The notes below the pieces were generated by a model. The model did not search any database, was not told the origin of the DNA, and saw nothing but the letters and a program-made list of their open reading frames with translations. Shown here piece after piece: positions 12,129-21,945 of a stretch of DNA of 64,000 bases. The DNA comes from Sorex araneus (lineage: Eukaryota > Chordata > Mammalia > Eulipotyphla > Soricidae), in the NCBI RefSeq assembly GCF_027595985.1, contig NC_073311.1, positions 26,997,892 to 27,061,891 of the forward strand, given 5' to 3'. Made by a program: the position numbers and the translations under genes. How positions within the stretch are numbered: position 1 is the first letter of the stretch; each line of letters starts with the position of its first letter.

Positions 12129-12380
12129 AGGACTGGAGCAATAACACAGTGGGTAGAGCATTTGCCTTGCACACTGCCAACTCAGGTTCAATTCCTCTAT
12201 CCCTCTTGGAGAGCCTGGCAAGCTACTGAGAGTATCCCGCCCGCATGGCAGAGCCTGGCAAGCTACCTGTGGCATATTGGATATGCCATAAACAGTAACA
12301 ACAAGTCTCACAATGGAGACGTTACTGGTGCCCACTCAAGCAAATTGATGAACAACAGGATGACAGTGCTACAATGTTAT
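12129..12380 (+). mobile_element. RTE-tail SINE, near full length
   Basis: Head GACTGGAGCAATAACACAGT with a B box (GGTTCAATTCC), two GAGCCTGGCAAGCTAC units, the body GGCATATTGGATATGCC, and the tail GGAGACGTTACTGGTGCCCA then AGCAAATTGATGAACAAC. It ends in GACAGTGCTACAATG without poly-A. It abuts the 3' end of an LTR fragment. Confidence 0.87.
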
Positions 12381-12477
12381 GTAGCATTAAATTTAACATT
12401 AAGTTAATGTCCACATTACAGATACTAGTTTCTGAGAACTCTATTTTGCTTATTGTTTTGTTCTGTTGTTGTTGAGA

Positions 12478-12603
12478 TTGGTGTGGTCTTTGGACCACAC
12501 TTGGCGGTGCTCAGGAGAGCACATGATACTGAAGGTTGAACCTGGCACTCCCACATGCAAAATTTGCACTCACTCCAAACCATTGCATAATCTCTCTGAC
12601 CCC
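12478..12603 (-). mobile_element. Old partial SOR-type SINE
   Basis: TTTGGACCACACTTGGCGGT, GAAGGTTGAACCTGGC and CATAATCTCTCTGACCCC in minus order. Confidence 0.65.
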
Positions 12604-12851
12604 TAGTAAGTATTCTGGTGGTGTTCTTTCTGATTAAGCTACAACTCTCTGCTGTTAATCTTGACTTTTTATGTATTTTTTGTTTGTTTGTAGGATTTCT
12701 GTATCAAGAGGGATAGATCTAGCTTGTCCACTTAATGGTCAAATTAGTAATTCTTCAACCTTTACATTTTTACATACATTTTGTAGCAAACTAATTTGAT
12801 TATTCAAAACACTAACCTTTTAATTTTTTATTATGTCTTATTTGTGATGTT

Positions 12852-13046
12852 TTGTTGTTGTTATTATTGTCTGGGGCCTGGGGGAGTAAGCACAGCCAGA
12901 AGTGCTTACTTCTGCCTATGCACTCTGAGATCTCTCCTAATGGGGCTTGAGGATTAAGCCCCAATTGGGATTCCAGGGATAGAACGTGGAGTGGCTGTAA
13001 TCATGGGCAAAAAGAATATCTTCTACACTGTCTCTGTAGCTCCCAA
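12852..13046 (-). mobile_element. Old SOR-type SINE
   Basis: T-rich start, GTGCTTACTTCTGCCTATGC, GATTCCAGGGATAGAACG and CACTGTCTCTGTAGCTCCC; strongly diverged. Confidence 0.6.
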
Positions 13047-13167
13047 CTGGAATTCTTATAGAAATTGTACTAAATGAATAAAGTAATTTTTGAAATGTTG
13101 ATATAATTAGGCTGTCCTATCAGACATTATGCAATTCCCTTTAATTTTTATATAACCTCATATGTTT

Positions 13168-13332
13168 GTTTGTTCTTTTCTTATGGAGATGCACAGTGAT
13201 TACTTCTGGCTCTGCACTCAGAAATCACTCCTGGCGGTGCTCAGGGGACCATATGGGATGCTGGGAATCAAACCTGGGTCGGCCTCGTGCAAGGCAAAAA
13301 CGCCCTACCCGTTGTGCTATCACTCCAGCCCC
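13168..13332 (-). mobile_element. SOR-type SINE
   Basis: GGAGATGCACAGTGATTACT to GTGCTATCACTCCAGCCCC. It is flanked by near-identical CATATGTT repeats. Confidence 0.88.
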
Positions 13333-13595
13333 ACATATGTTCTCTTAATGTTTAAGGTTTTCTTTGTATAATTATTGTTCTGAATTGTGCTATTTAAAAT
13401 ATGCTGTTTAACTACTGTTGCTATTATAATTAGTTCCTCCTTATATTGGATTTCTTAATTCTTTATTGGTAAACTAAAATAAAGATTTTGAATCTAGAAA
13501 TCTGCACCATCCATTTTAATAATTTTTGAAGTATCTCCATTATTTCCATGGTTGTCTGATTCTTAGTATATATTATTATTATTATTATTACTATT

Positions 13596-13760
13596 TAAAA
13601 AATATTTTTTAGGTTTTTGAAACACACCCAGCAACGCTCAGAGTTTACTCCTGGCTCTGCACTCAGTAAAGTTTCCCAGCTGTGCTTAGGGTACCATATG
13701 CTATACCAGAGACTGAACCCTAGGTATTCCTGGCATTTTAGGGCCTATGCAGCATTGAAT
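13596..13760 (-). mobile_element. Old SOR-type SINE
   Basis: AACACACCCAGCAACGCTCA, CTCCTGGCTCTGCACTCAG, TACCATATGCTATACCAG. The head is replaced by unrelated sequence. A short (ATT)n lies just before it. Confidence 0.7.
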
Positions 13761-15546
13761 TTAGGGGCTTGATCTACTTGACTGGTAATCCCTAGTGTGG
13801 ACCCCTGATCCTCCTGAGCACAATTTAAAACCTGCCCTCCATCAAAAGACAAGGAAGATAGAAATAGAAGTATACTGTATTGAATCACCCATTTTGTGAG
13901 TTAGCAAGCTAGTCATCTCTAACACAGATCAGATTATGCTTCAACTGAAGTGGGATTAAAAAAATAATTCTTTATGTTGGTGAAAACAAAACATGAAATA
14001 TACATCCTTTTGAGATGCAAATACTGAACTCTTTGGATAAGGAGAATATGAGGCATCCTCAGAGGAAGGTAGATTCCCCTCAAAAAAAGAGAAATGACGA
14101 GAAAAGCTAAAGGTCCTGATAAGTCTGAGAAAGAAAATATAGTCTAAAGGTTTTCCTCTTAAAAACATCCTAGCAACAGACTCTTACCAAGGCAGGGGCA
14201 GTTTGGGAAAATTTCTACTATAAAACCAGCTTTGTGAAACCTTGCAGGGCACATTCTCCTTGAGCATTGCTGCATCAGATCCTGAGACTTCCAATGCTTT
14301 TCTCTCACTTTATGACACTTTGTTCATCTTGAGAGGTGGTCCACATCTCAGCCCAAAACACTGCTTGAGATATATCAATCCTGACTCTTCCCCTCTGGAG
14401 AAGCTGGGGTTACCCCCCACCACCCCACCTTATATATCTATAAATAAGACTATTTTATTTAAAACATATATTGGATAAACATACTTTATTTAGTAAAAAA
14501 GTGTTTAAAGAATAGCATGCAATAGCATATCAAATCCCACTTCATTTGAAATTAAATTCATTAACTTTGTCCAGCGGCAATATCATAGCCAATGAATTTT
14601 ATCCAAGTCGCGATTATTGCCGATTGATATGAAACTCACTGAACTTGATTTTGAGAGGATTCTCACTCTTGAAAAAGATGTTTATCAACTAAGAATTTGA
14701 ACTTTAGTAGAGCTTAAAATGGGGTTAACTTTCCATGTGAAGAAATCAGAATTATAATTACAAAATCAAATTATAATTAGTTTGAAAAGAAATCCAAGAA
14801 TTTCTATATATACATGCATGAGGTAACAGGATGACCTGTACTTTGAGGTGTCACTGAAATGGAACTTTACTGAAAGTTGGTCTGACATCTTTAATTGCTA
14901 TTTAGTAGACAACTGAAGGCATGGAGATACAGCAGCGGGTGACAAGTTTCCATGGTAGCATTTTCTCCCCAGCTGAGGATGCTAAACAAAAGAATGGATA
15001 TAGGTCAGAAAGTATTTACAAGGACAAAAAAGCTGCATATTAAAATCAAATGTCTTTGTAATCATCATTTATGAAAGGAGAAAATTGACTACTTATTTGA
15101 GGCTATTGAAGTTTTGGACTATTAGGACTAATTCATCCTTGGGGTGATGCTGCAAGTTACACTGTGAGACATGGGACAATAAAGCCAAGAATACTTTCTT
15201 CCCTGCATATTGGCAGTTCTATTTTAAACGATATTGGGGTCAGGATAAAACTTTTTCCCACTGGATTCATCTGTTTCTTGAAATAGAGTTGAATAATTCT
15301 CCCAGATGGCAAATAATTTTAAAATGAATTGCTCCTGGGTAAAACAACAACAAGAACATGGTATTCTATGGATAATAAACATCTATTATTAATTTTTGTT
15401 GTGGTTAATGAACAATATTGTTGAAATGCAATTAAAGCAAGGTATAACTGAAGGAAGGAAGGGAATAAGGATGTGATAGATGCGAGAAAGAATGAAACTG
15501 GTCAATAGGCCAGAAACAAATATAATTTTAAAAGAACAAAGAAAGA
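13761..15546. other. Intergenic around the U4 pseudogene
   Basis: Apart from the U4 copy nothing is recognised. Open frames at 13956-14168 (minus) and 14242-14478 (plus) show no known domain. Confidence 0.5.
14563..14635 (+). pseudogene. Truncated U4 snRNA pseudogene
   Basis: AACTTTGTCCAGCGGCAATA and CATAGCCAATGA, ATTTTATCCAAG, CGCGATTATTGC follow the 5' ~65 nt of U4 snRNA (human AGCTTTGCGCAGTGGCAGTA, GTAGCCAATGAGG, TTTATCCGAGGCG, CGATTATTGC). This covers stem II and the 5' stem-loop. The match stops after GATTGA; the 3' half, including the Sm site, is absent. Several substitutions fall in otherwise invariant positions, so this is a 5' retropseudogene rather than a working snRNA. Confidence 0.85.
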
Positions 15547-15735
15547 GGGGAGCTGGAGCAATAGTAAAGCAAATAGGGTTCTTGCTTTGCACAGACTGAC
15601 CTGGGTTCAATCCTCAATACCCTCATATGGTTTCCGGAGGTGCAGCCAGGCTTGATTCCCCACTAAGTATGCAGAATCAGGAGTGAGTACTGAGTTTACA
15701 GCCAGGTGTGGAGTGTGACCAAAAAAAAAAATAAA
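15547..15735 (+). mobile_element. Old SOR-type SINE leading into a microsatellite
   Basis: GGGAGCTGGAGCAATAGTAA head, B box GGTTCAATCC, then GTGACCAAAAAAAAAAA. The A-rich tail passes without a break into the purine microsatellite. Confidence 0.78.
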
Positions 15736-15742
15736 CTAAAAA

Positions 15743-15980
15743 AAGAAAGAAGGAAGAAAAAATGGAGGGAGGACCAAGTAGGAAGGAGGGAGAGAAGGAA
15801 GGAAGGAAGGAAGGAAGGAAGGAAGGAAGGAAGGAAGGAAGGAAGGAAGGAAGGAAGGAAGGAAGGAGGAAGGAAGGAAGGAAGGAAGGAAGGAAGGAAG
15901 GAAGGAAGGAAGGAAGGAAGGAAGGAAGGAAGGAAGGAAGGAAGGAAGGAAGGAAGGAAGGAAGGAAGGAAGGAAGGAAA
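15743..15980 (+). repeat. (GGAA)n microsatellite
   Basis: About 190 bp of near-perfect GGAA repeats (15793-15979, one GGA interruption near 15866), preceded by a decayed purine-rich stretch that grades out of the SINE tail. Open frames across it (KEGRKEGR on plus, FLPSFLPS on minus) are artefacts of the repeat. Confidence 0.95.
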
Positions 15981-16329
15981 CCTCCAACAAGACCATCAAC
16001 CTTCTGAGCATCAGATTAGTGATTACAAGGGTCACTGGATGAACAAATTTCCTCAGTGATATGTTCTCATCTCAGGCAATGGGTAGGTCCAGAATCTCAA
16101 AGAGGAGGTAGAGAGAAGAGGAAACAAAGGTCAGAAAGTGCCACATTTTACTCTTTTTCCCAGGAAAAGTTAGCCCAGACTGGACTTGGATTTGCTGAAC
16201 CTCCAAGACCCCACTGTCTCTGCAATGTTGGGGCTCCAAACAGATTTATTGATGTTGGTGGACCCCATGGGTGGCTCATATGGAATGGGGAGGAGAAAGA
16301 CAGTTACTTTCTCCCAAACCATCTCTGCC

Positions 16330-16456
16330 ACCCAGGACCCAGGGTTATTGGGTTCTTGTCTCGCTCACATAAAGGAATTTCAGGAGTAGACAAGCAGTGA
16401 AGCAAAATAGATTTTATCTGGAGGCTTTCTGAAGGTGTGGAGGGGAGAGAGTGAGT

Positions 16457-16510
<54 letters not shown>

Positions 16511-17060
16511 CACTCTAGAGAGAACATGGGCTTCTCCAAGGGTGGAGAGAGCCCCTACACACATCCTAGCATTAGACACGAAAGCATGAAAGTACACATC
16601 TCACGAGGGGAGATGCAGGCGACACATGTGCTCGGCCACATGGCCATAAGCAGCACATGGGCTCAGGCAGCATATGCACCCTTTCTTTGCTCAATGTGGC
16701 TTTTATAGGGTTTCTCCAACCTGCCCCCACATGGGGCTTCTACCTAGGTAGAATTCTACCTAGTCCATAGGCTTCCACCTAGTCCATTGCTAAGGAGGTT
16801 ACTAAGGGGGTTGGTAGTGGTGATAGTCTTCTTTGAAATTCCTTTCCTGGCCTTTTGTTTCTGTGGGAGCTTCTCTGGATCTGTTGCTCTGTTGCTGGCA
16901 CCAGATGAGGGTCTTACCAGGCCTTAGTTGCTGTTTTTTCCTGTTTCCTGTGAGGTTGGTCTTGCCTTGGGAGGGGCCTTCACTATCCTGCCTACATCAT
17001 TATGGTTGACACAGGGGCTGGGCATGCAGTGGTGATTCCTAAGAAGGTTGGGAGCTCAAA
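16330..17060 (-). mobile_element. LTR of an endogenous retrovirus, minus strand
   Basis: On the minus strand, TATAAAAG (16707-16700) acts as a TATA box. About 25 bp later the segment shared with 11847-12126 begins (GCATATGCTGCC, GAGATGTGTACTTTCATGC). It is followed by a long (TC)n, GATAAAATCTATTTTGCTTC and CTGCTTGTCTACTC, then GTGAGCGAGACAAGAACCC near the end. The U3 side above 16710 has no clear start. I see no retroviral reading frames beside it. The plus-strand (GA)n at 16447-16506 is part of the element. Confidence 0.6.
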
Positions 17061-18309
17061 TAAATCTCTACTCTGATGGAAACACGTGTCCTTCCCTGGT
17101 GTGACCCCCCCACTTCACCTCTGTTCCCCATAAAGTCTATCATGATGCTCAGGGAGGAGGACCATGGGCTTTGGAGCCCACAAAGATTGGAAGAAGAAAA
17201 CCCAGGCGAATTCTAGATCAGATTCCCTGAACCCTGGGAGGAAGGAAGTGCTCCCAGCGGGTGAGAAACTGAAACAGAACTCAGGCTGGGAGCTAGCCCT
17301 GTTAGCCAGGGGCAGACCCAATATACTGTGAGGTGCAGCTAGAAATAAGAGAATATCTAGAAAAGGGAATTTATGGAGAATATAGGTGCATAAGAGAATA
17401 GAGAAGAGAACATCCAAATAAGTTCCAGGAAGCTGGAATTTTGGTGGAGTGCACCTGACTTCAGAATATCTGGTTGCTCTGGAGTTAGAAGCCAAATGGA
17501 GAGTCCCCTCTTCCCCCCCCCCCCCCGCACCTCATCTATGCAGCAGCTCTGCTGTCAGTCACCCTATGGTCCCCAATCCTTATACTCTCTGGGGTCTGCT
17601 GCCCCCTACTGCCTCATGGTTTACTTGCCTGTAAAGATGCATTTTTCCCTTTACAGATTGCACTTAAGCACTAATTGCATTTATGGATTGCACTTATGCT
17701 CTTATGGTTTGATTCTGAGAGGGAGGACCCAGAGGTTTTGGGGAACTCAATGTATAGCTAAGATGGTATAGTATAGTTTAGTATAGCGAAGATGGGCCCA
17801 GCTATACTCCAAGGGTTCAATAACTCCTAGCCTTAGTTGGGGTAGGTTCTGGACACAGAAAAATTTCCTCAGGAAACCCTAAAAGTAACTTCTTGCAGGT
17901 CATTGATGATTTAATCCAATCAGTAGAATCCTTGCAAAGGTCATGCTTGAGACCCGGTGCTGAGTCTCTTGGAATAAAGCTCTATTAGAGAGAAAAGACC
18001 ATCTTGTGGCCTTGATGGCTTAATCTTATCAGTAGAATCACTGCAAAAAGAGTTACAGTTCATGTCTGAGTCCTGGTGCTAAGCCTCTTGAAGGAAATCG
18101 ATATTAGTAAGACAATTTGTGAAGTAACTGTTTCACATGTCAACGTGGTAAGTGAGTACTTGACCTGGCTCATGAAAGCCATTTGCAATAAGCTGGAGAC
18201 TAAATCCCTGAAACAAGCTGGGAGTTCATTGGGGCTGCAGGTACTGCTGAATCTGGTTTCCTGGGTTCACTCTTGTTGCCAGGTGATTACACCGACTGCT
18301 GATGAACCC
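17061..18309. other. Moderately GC-rich intergenic, probably LTR-associated
   Basis: This is less AT-rich than its surroundings and continuous with the LTR at 16330-17060, so it may be retroviral U3 or internal sequence too decayed to read. Near-repeated phrases (GATGATTTAATCCAATCAGT at about 17907 and GATGGCTTAATCTTATCAGT at about 18015) suggest an old local duplication. Confidence 0.35.
17512..17526. repeat. Poly-C tract
   Basis: Run of about 14 C followed by GCACC; no gene context. Confidence 0.8.
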
Positions 18310-18965
18310 AGAGAATTCTAGGTCAATAGCTAAGATAGCATATCAATCGCAGTGCCCAATTATAGATAAGAGGATCACAAAGATGTGGCATACATACACA
18401 ATGAAATACTACTCAGCTGAAAGAAACAGTAAAATCACGCAATCCACTGCAACATGGATGGGACGGGAAGATAGCATTATATGAAGGAAGCCAGAATAAT
18501 AAAAATAGGATGATTTCACTTGTACGCGGTATGTAGAATAACAGGATGAGGGAATAGAATGCTTTAAAATGAGGATGTTTAATTCACCCTTGACCCAGAT
18601 TATAGGGAGTATAGTGAGAAGGACAGAGAAAAAAGAACATCTAGGGTGAGAAGAGAGAAGAGATAGGAAGTAACAGGGAGCAGGGTTCAAGAAGATTCTA
18701 GTTCATCAGTGATATAAAGGAGTGGTATAGACAAAATATTCAAACCGAGAGTAAACAACACTGAAAATAAGAGATCCAAATATAAGCAGCCTGACTAAAA
18801 AACATGTGTGGTAAGGTGGTAGGTGGAGGAGGGAAAGAGTTGGGGGGAACCTAGGAACACTGGTGGAGGGGATTTGACACTGATGGTGAGCTTGGTGCTG
18901 GAACATAGTATGTCTAAAACTCAACTAAGAATAACTTTATATATCATGAGACTTTAATTTTTCAG
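18310..18965 (+). mobile_element. Old L1 3' end
   Basis: Decayed ORF2 C-terminus (ATGTGGCATACATACACAAT, TGAAATACTACTCAGC) followed by a 3' UTR with GGGGGAACCTAGGAACACTG. More diverged than the L1 ends at 34-36 kb. Confidence 0.75.
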
Positions 18966-20258
18966 AATTAAAAATTTATAATTTTAAAGAATAAAATGAT
19001 GTGGATATGGATTATATGGTCCAGAGGCCAGGTGAGGTTATATTTAGAATTTGACTTGTTCAGGGCAATTGTCCCAGAGTGACAATTGTCCCACAGTGAA
19101 CGCATTCTGAGTCAACGAGGCAGAATGGGGTGCAGGAGACATTATTGTAATTCAGAAAGCCTGGACTGAAACACTAAAACAGGAAGCACTGACTCCAGAT
19201 CAAGGTGAGCACCTCCTCTTCTCTCTCACCAGTACCACCCAGAGAAAAATCTGCCAATCCTACAATGCTTCTGGTCCTACAATGCCAGTCAGGCAATAGT
19301 GAAGGAGACTGGAACCCATTGAAAGAGCAGGATAGAGAACATGCTAAGTACTGTGAGACTGGTTAGATGGAACCACAGAGCAATGGGACCAATTTATGTC
19401 ATTCAAATTTATGTCATTCATGGTCCCCATACCTTACCCCAACCCTGGCACCAGGCAACACTGGGTTAGCATCTTCATATCAATGTCATGTGTGTTCTAC
19501 ACTACATACCTAATCTTCATTCCCACACATTCCTGGAGAAGTTATAAAAATTAGACTTGCAAATGATTGAGTACAAACCCTAAAGAGGAGGGAATGAAGA
19601 GGAATCTAAGGAACAAGCCCTCTGAATGAATTATTTCAGGATATGAATGGGTATAATTGAGTTAGAAATCATGATAAGAACAGAATGAGTTTGACTGGGT
19701 TGTAAAAACAGGCACTGAGAAGCCACAAGTATGTTAAATAAACACAGTTTAAAATGCATAACACTATGTACTAGCCATGGAATGCATTGATTGCAGAATG
19801 CCACCTCAGCAGACATATAGAATGCTGGACATCATACAGAACCAAATTGACACCCTGTCCATCATGAACTCTATTTGGGACTCAATTCTTATGGCAATAG
19901 CCAGGTTGAGTTCACATGTGTAATAAACTGGCAATCACTCTCACAATCCGAGTGCTGCCTGTTTCTTGGTCAGAATTCCTTAACACTGCCATAACAAACA
20001 GCTCTAAAGGTGATGATAGTATTTGCTAAATTCATCAATAGAGAATGTGTATTAACATATTCAACATTTACAGTTCCTGAAAGATCACTTCCTTACTTCT
20101 CCCTTACTTCATAACCTTATTCCCCAGGAGAAGAGAATCTTACCAGAGAAAGAAGTATCATTATTAGAAAGTTTGGCATGCAGAGATAATATTAGTAATC
20201 ATGATTTTATAGTCTTTATCATAGTTTTGGTACTTTATACAGAAAATTTTACCATAGA
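18966..20258. other. Intergenic, one short internal duplication
   Basis: At 19058-19100 a 16-bp phrase is repeated (GGCAATTGTCCCAGAGT, GACAATTGTCCCACAGT). Otherwise nothing is recognised; the same holds for 20329-20910 and 21091-21790. Confidence 0.5.
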
Positions 20259-20328
20259 TATAGACTTTGCTATGTCTATAAAACAGCATAGACTTTGCTA
20301 TGTCTATAGAAACAGCATAGACTTTGCT
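20259..20328. repeat. Tandem repeat, about 31-bp unit, 2.3 copies
   Basis: The unit is ATAGACTTTGCTATGTCTAT followed by AGAAACAGC. Each unit holds an inverted pair TAGAC...GTCTA. Confidence 0.85.
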
Positions 20329-20924
20329 GCAGATTATGGGAAAGATAAGGAATGTTGTAAAGTTACTATGGATCACATAGCTATATTAAATTTTTAAAGA
20401 AGGTGAAGACAGAAGGTAGTCATGAACAGAGAGAATGCAAAGAGGTCATAGGCAAGGACTACAGAGGGAAGAGAACAGAGTGGGAGGAAGTTGTGGGCAG
20501 ACATCAAGACATTTTTCTGCTTTCACTGAGTTGAAAGAACCAAGAGGCCCAACCATCCAGTTGATTGTATTTATAAGGAAAGATTTATAATACAACATCA
20601 AGCCCTGAAAACCGACAACTAAACACTGAAACATAATTTCAACACACTTGAAAATCAGACATTCTAACATGACTGTAAAGAATTTATTCTGAAGTTATTG
20701 GTTATATTTTTTATGTAGTTATTCTAGATCTTTTAAAAGAGCTCCCTCCTGAAGCATCCTAGAAACCAGGCAGATAATAAGTTATCCCATTCTACTTGTT
20801 ACTCCAGAAGAATAGAGTACCAGTTCAGTGGCATATCAATACAAGAATCTATCCCTTTTTCTAAATTTTTGTTGTGGCACCTCATTCTGTGTATCAGTGA
20901 CTTGGAACTTTATGCATATTTCTT

Positions 20925-21076
20925 TTTTTTTCTTTTTGGGTCACACCCGGTGATGCACAAGGGTTACTCCTGGCTCTGCACTCAGGAATTACCCCTGGCG
21001 GTGCTCAGGGGACCATATGGGGTGCTGGGAATCAAACCCAGGTCAGCCGCATGCAAGGCAAACATCCTCCCTGCTG
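20925..21076 (-). mobile_element. SOR-type SINE, 14-bp target duplication
   Basis: TTTCTTTTTGGGTCACACCC to CAAACATCCTCCCTGCTG; the end of the head is truncated. TATGCATATTTCTT lies at 20911-20924 and 21077-21090. Confidence 0.92.
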
Positions 21077-21791
21077 TATGCATATTTCTTGGAGAAGCAA
21101 GATAGTTGGTATGTTTTGTTCCACAAAAATATTTATTGTATACAATTCTAAATATTTTATGAATATGGAATCATTTCATCCTAATCATACCTCTATCTGC
21201 CTCCTAGGTTTACTTTTTGTTATAGATGCATTTTTAAAGTAAGGAAATTATACTACTACTGAAAGGAGGCATAGATTACTGAAAGTACAGCTAAGAACAA
21301 TGGGTTGGAGGAAACAGTAAAGATAATTGAAATAAAGTAAGTAAAAACAGAAATGAAAGAAATTATGTGCAAATTTCAGTGTGCTCATACTGATTTAGCT
21401 ACCTATGATGGAATAGAATTAGATGGTGGCAGAAATTAGAGTGGCAATTGAAAATAGTTTTAGTTAGTTATTACCTTGACTACCAGAATAAATATATGAA
21501 GCACATATTTTCAGTGAAGGTAATGCACACCTATGCATTCACAACTTTGTTATTAATTCCAAGCCTCTTGTCAAAACCATAATCCTTGTTTTCAAGGAAG
21601 TATGTTGAAGGCTTTCAATATCAATTTAGTTGCTGTAATTCACTGAACTTTTACTGGAAGAACTCATTAGGACACACGTACATAATTTTATGCATGACTA
21701 AGATTTATTACAGTGAATGTATAAGAGGCAAAAATTCAAAGGGAAAAGGTAAATATGGGATATTTCATGTTTATTTATATATTATTTACAT

Positions 21792-21945
21792 TTTTCCCCC
21801 ACACCTGGCAGTGCTCAGGGATTACTCCTGGATCTGTGTTCAGGGATCACTCTTGGCTAAGTGCAAGGTGTGCCAAGGATTGAACCTGGGTGAGCCATGT
21901 GCAAATCAAGCACCTTGCTTGATCTGTGGTCCCATGGCCATTTCA
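21792..21945 (-). mobile_element. Old SOR-type SINE
   Basis: CCCACACCTGGCAGTGCTCA, GGATTGAACCTGGGTGAGCC and GATCTGTGGTCCCATGGCC, in minus order. Confidence 0.72.

Noticed and set aside
12129-12203. tRNA gene
   Set aside because: A and B boxes are present, but this is the tRNA-derived head of a SINE and cannot fold into a full tRNA with an acceptor stem.
15736-16059. Long open frames reading KEGRKEGR (plus) and FLPSFLPS (minus)
   Set aside because: They are translations of the GGAA microsatellite; any GGAA array is open in all frames.
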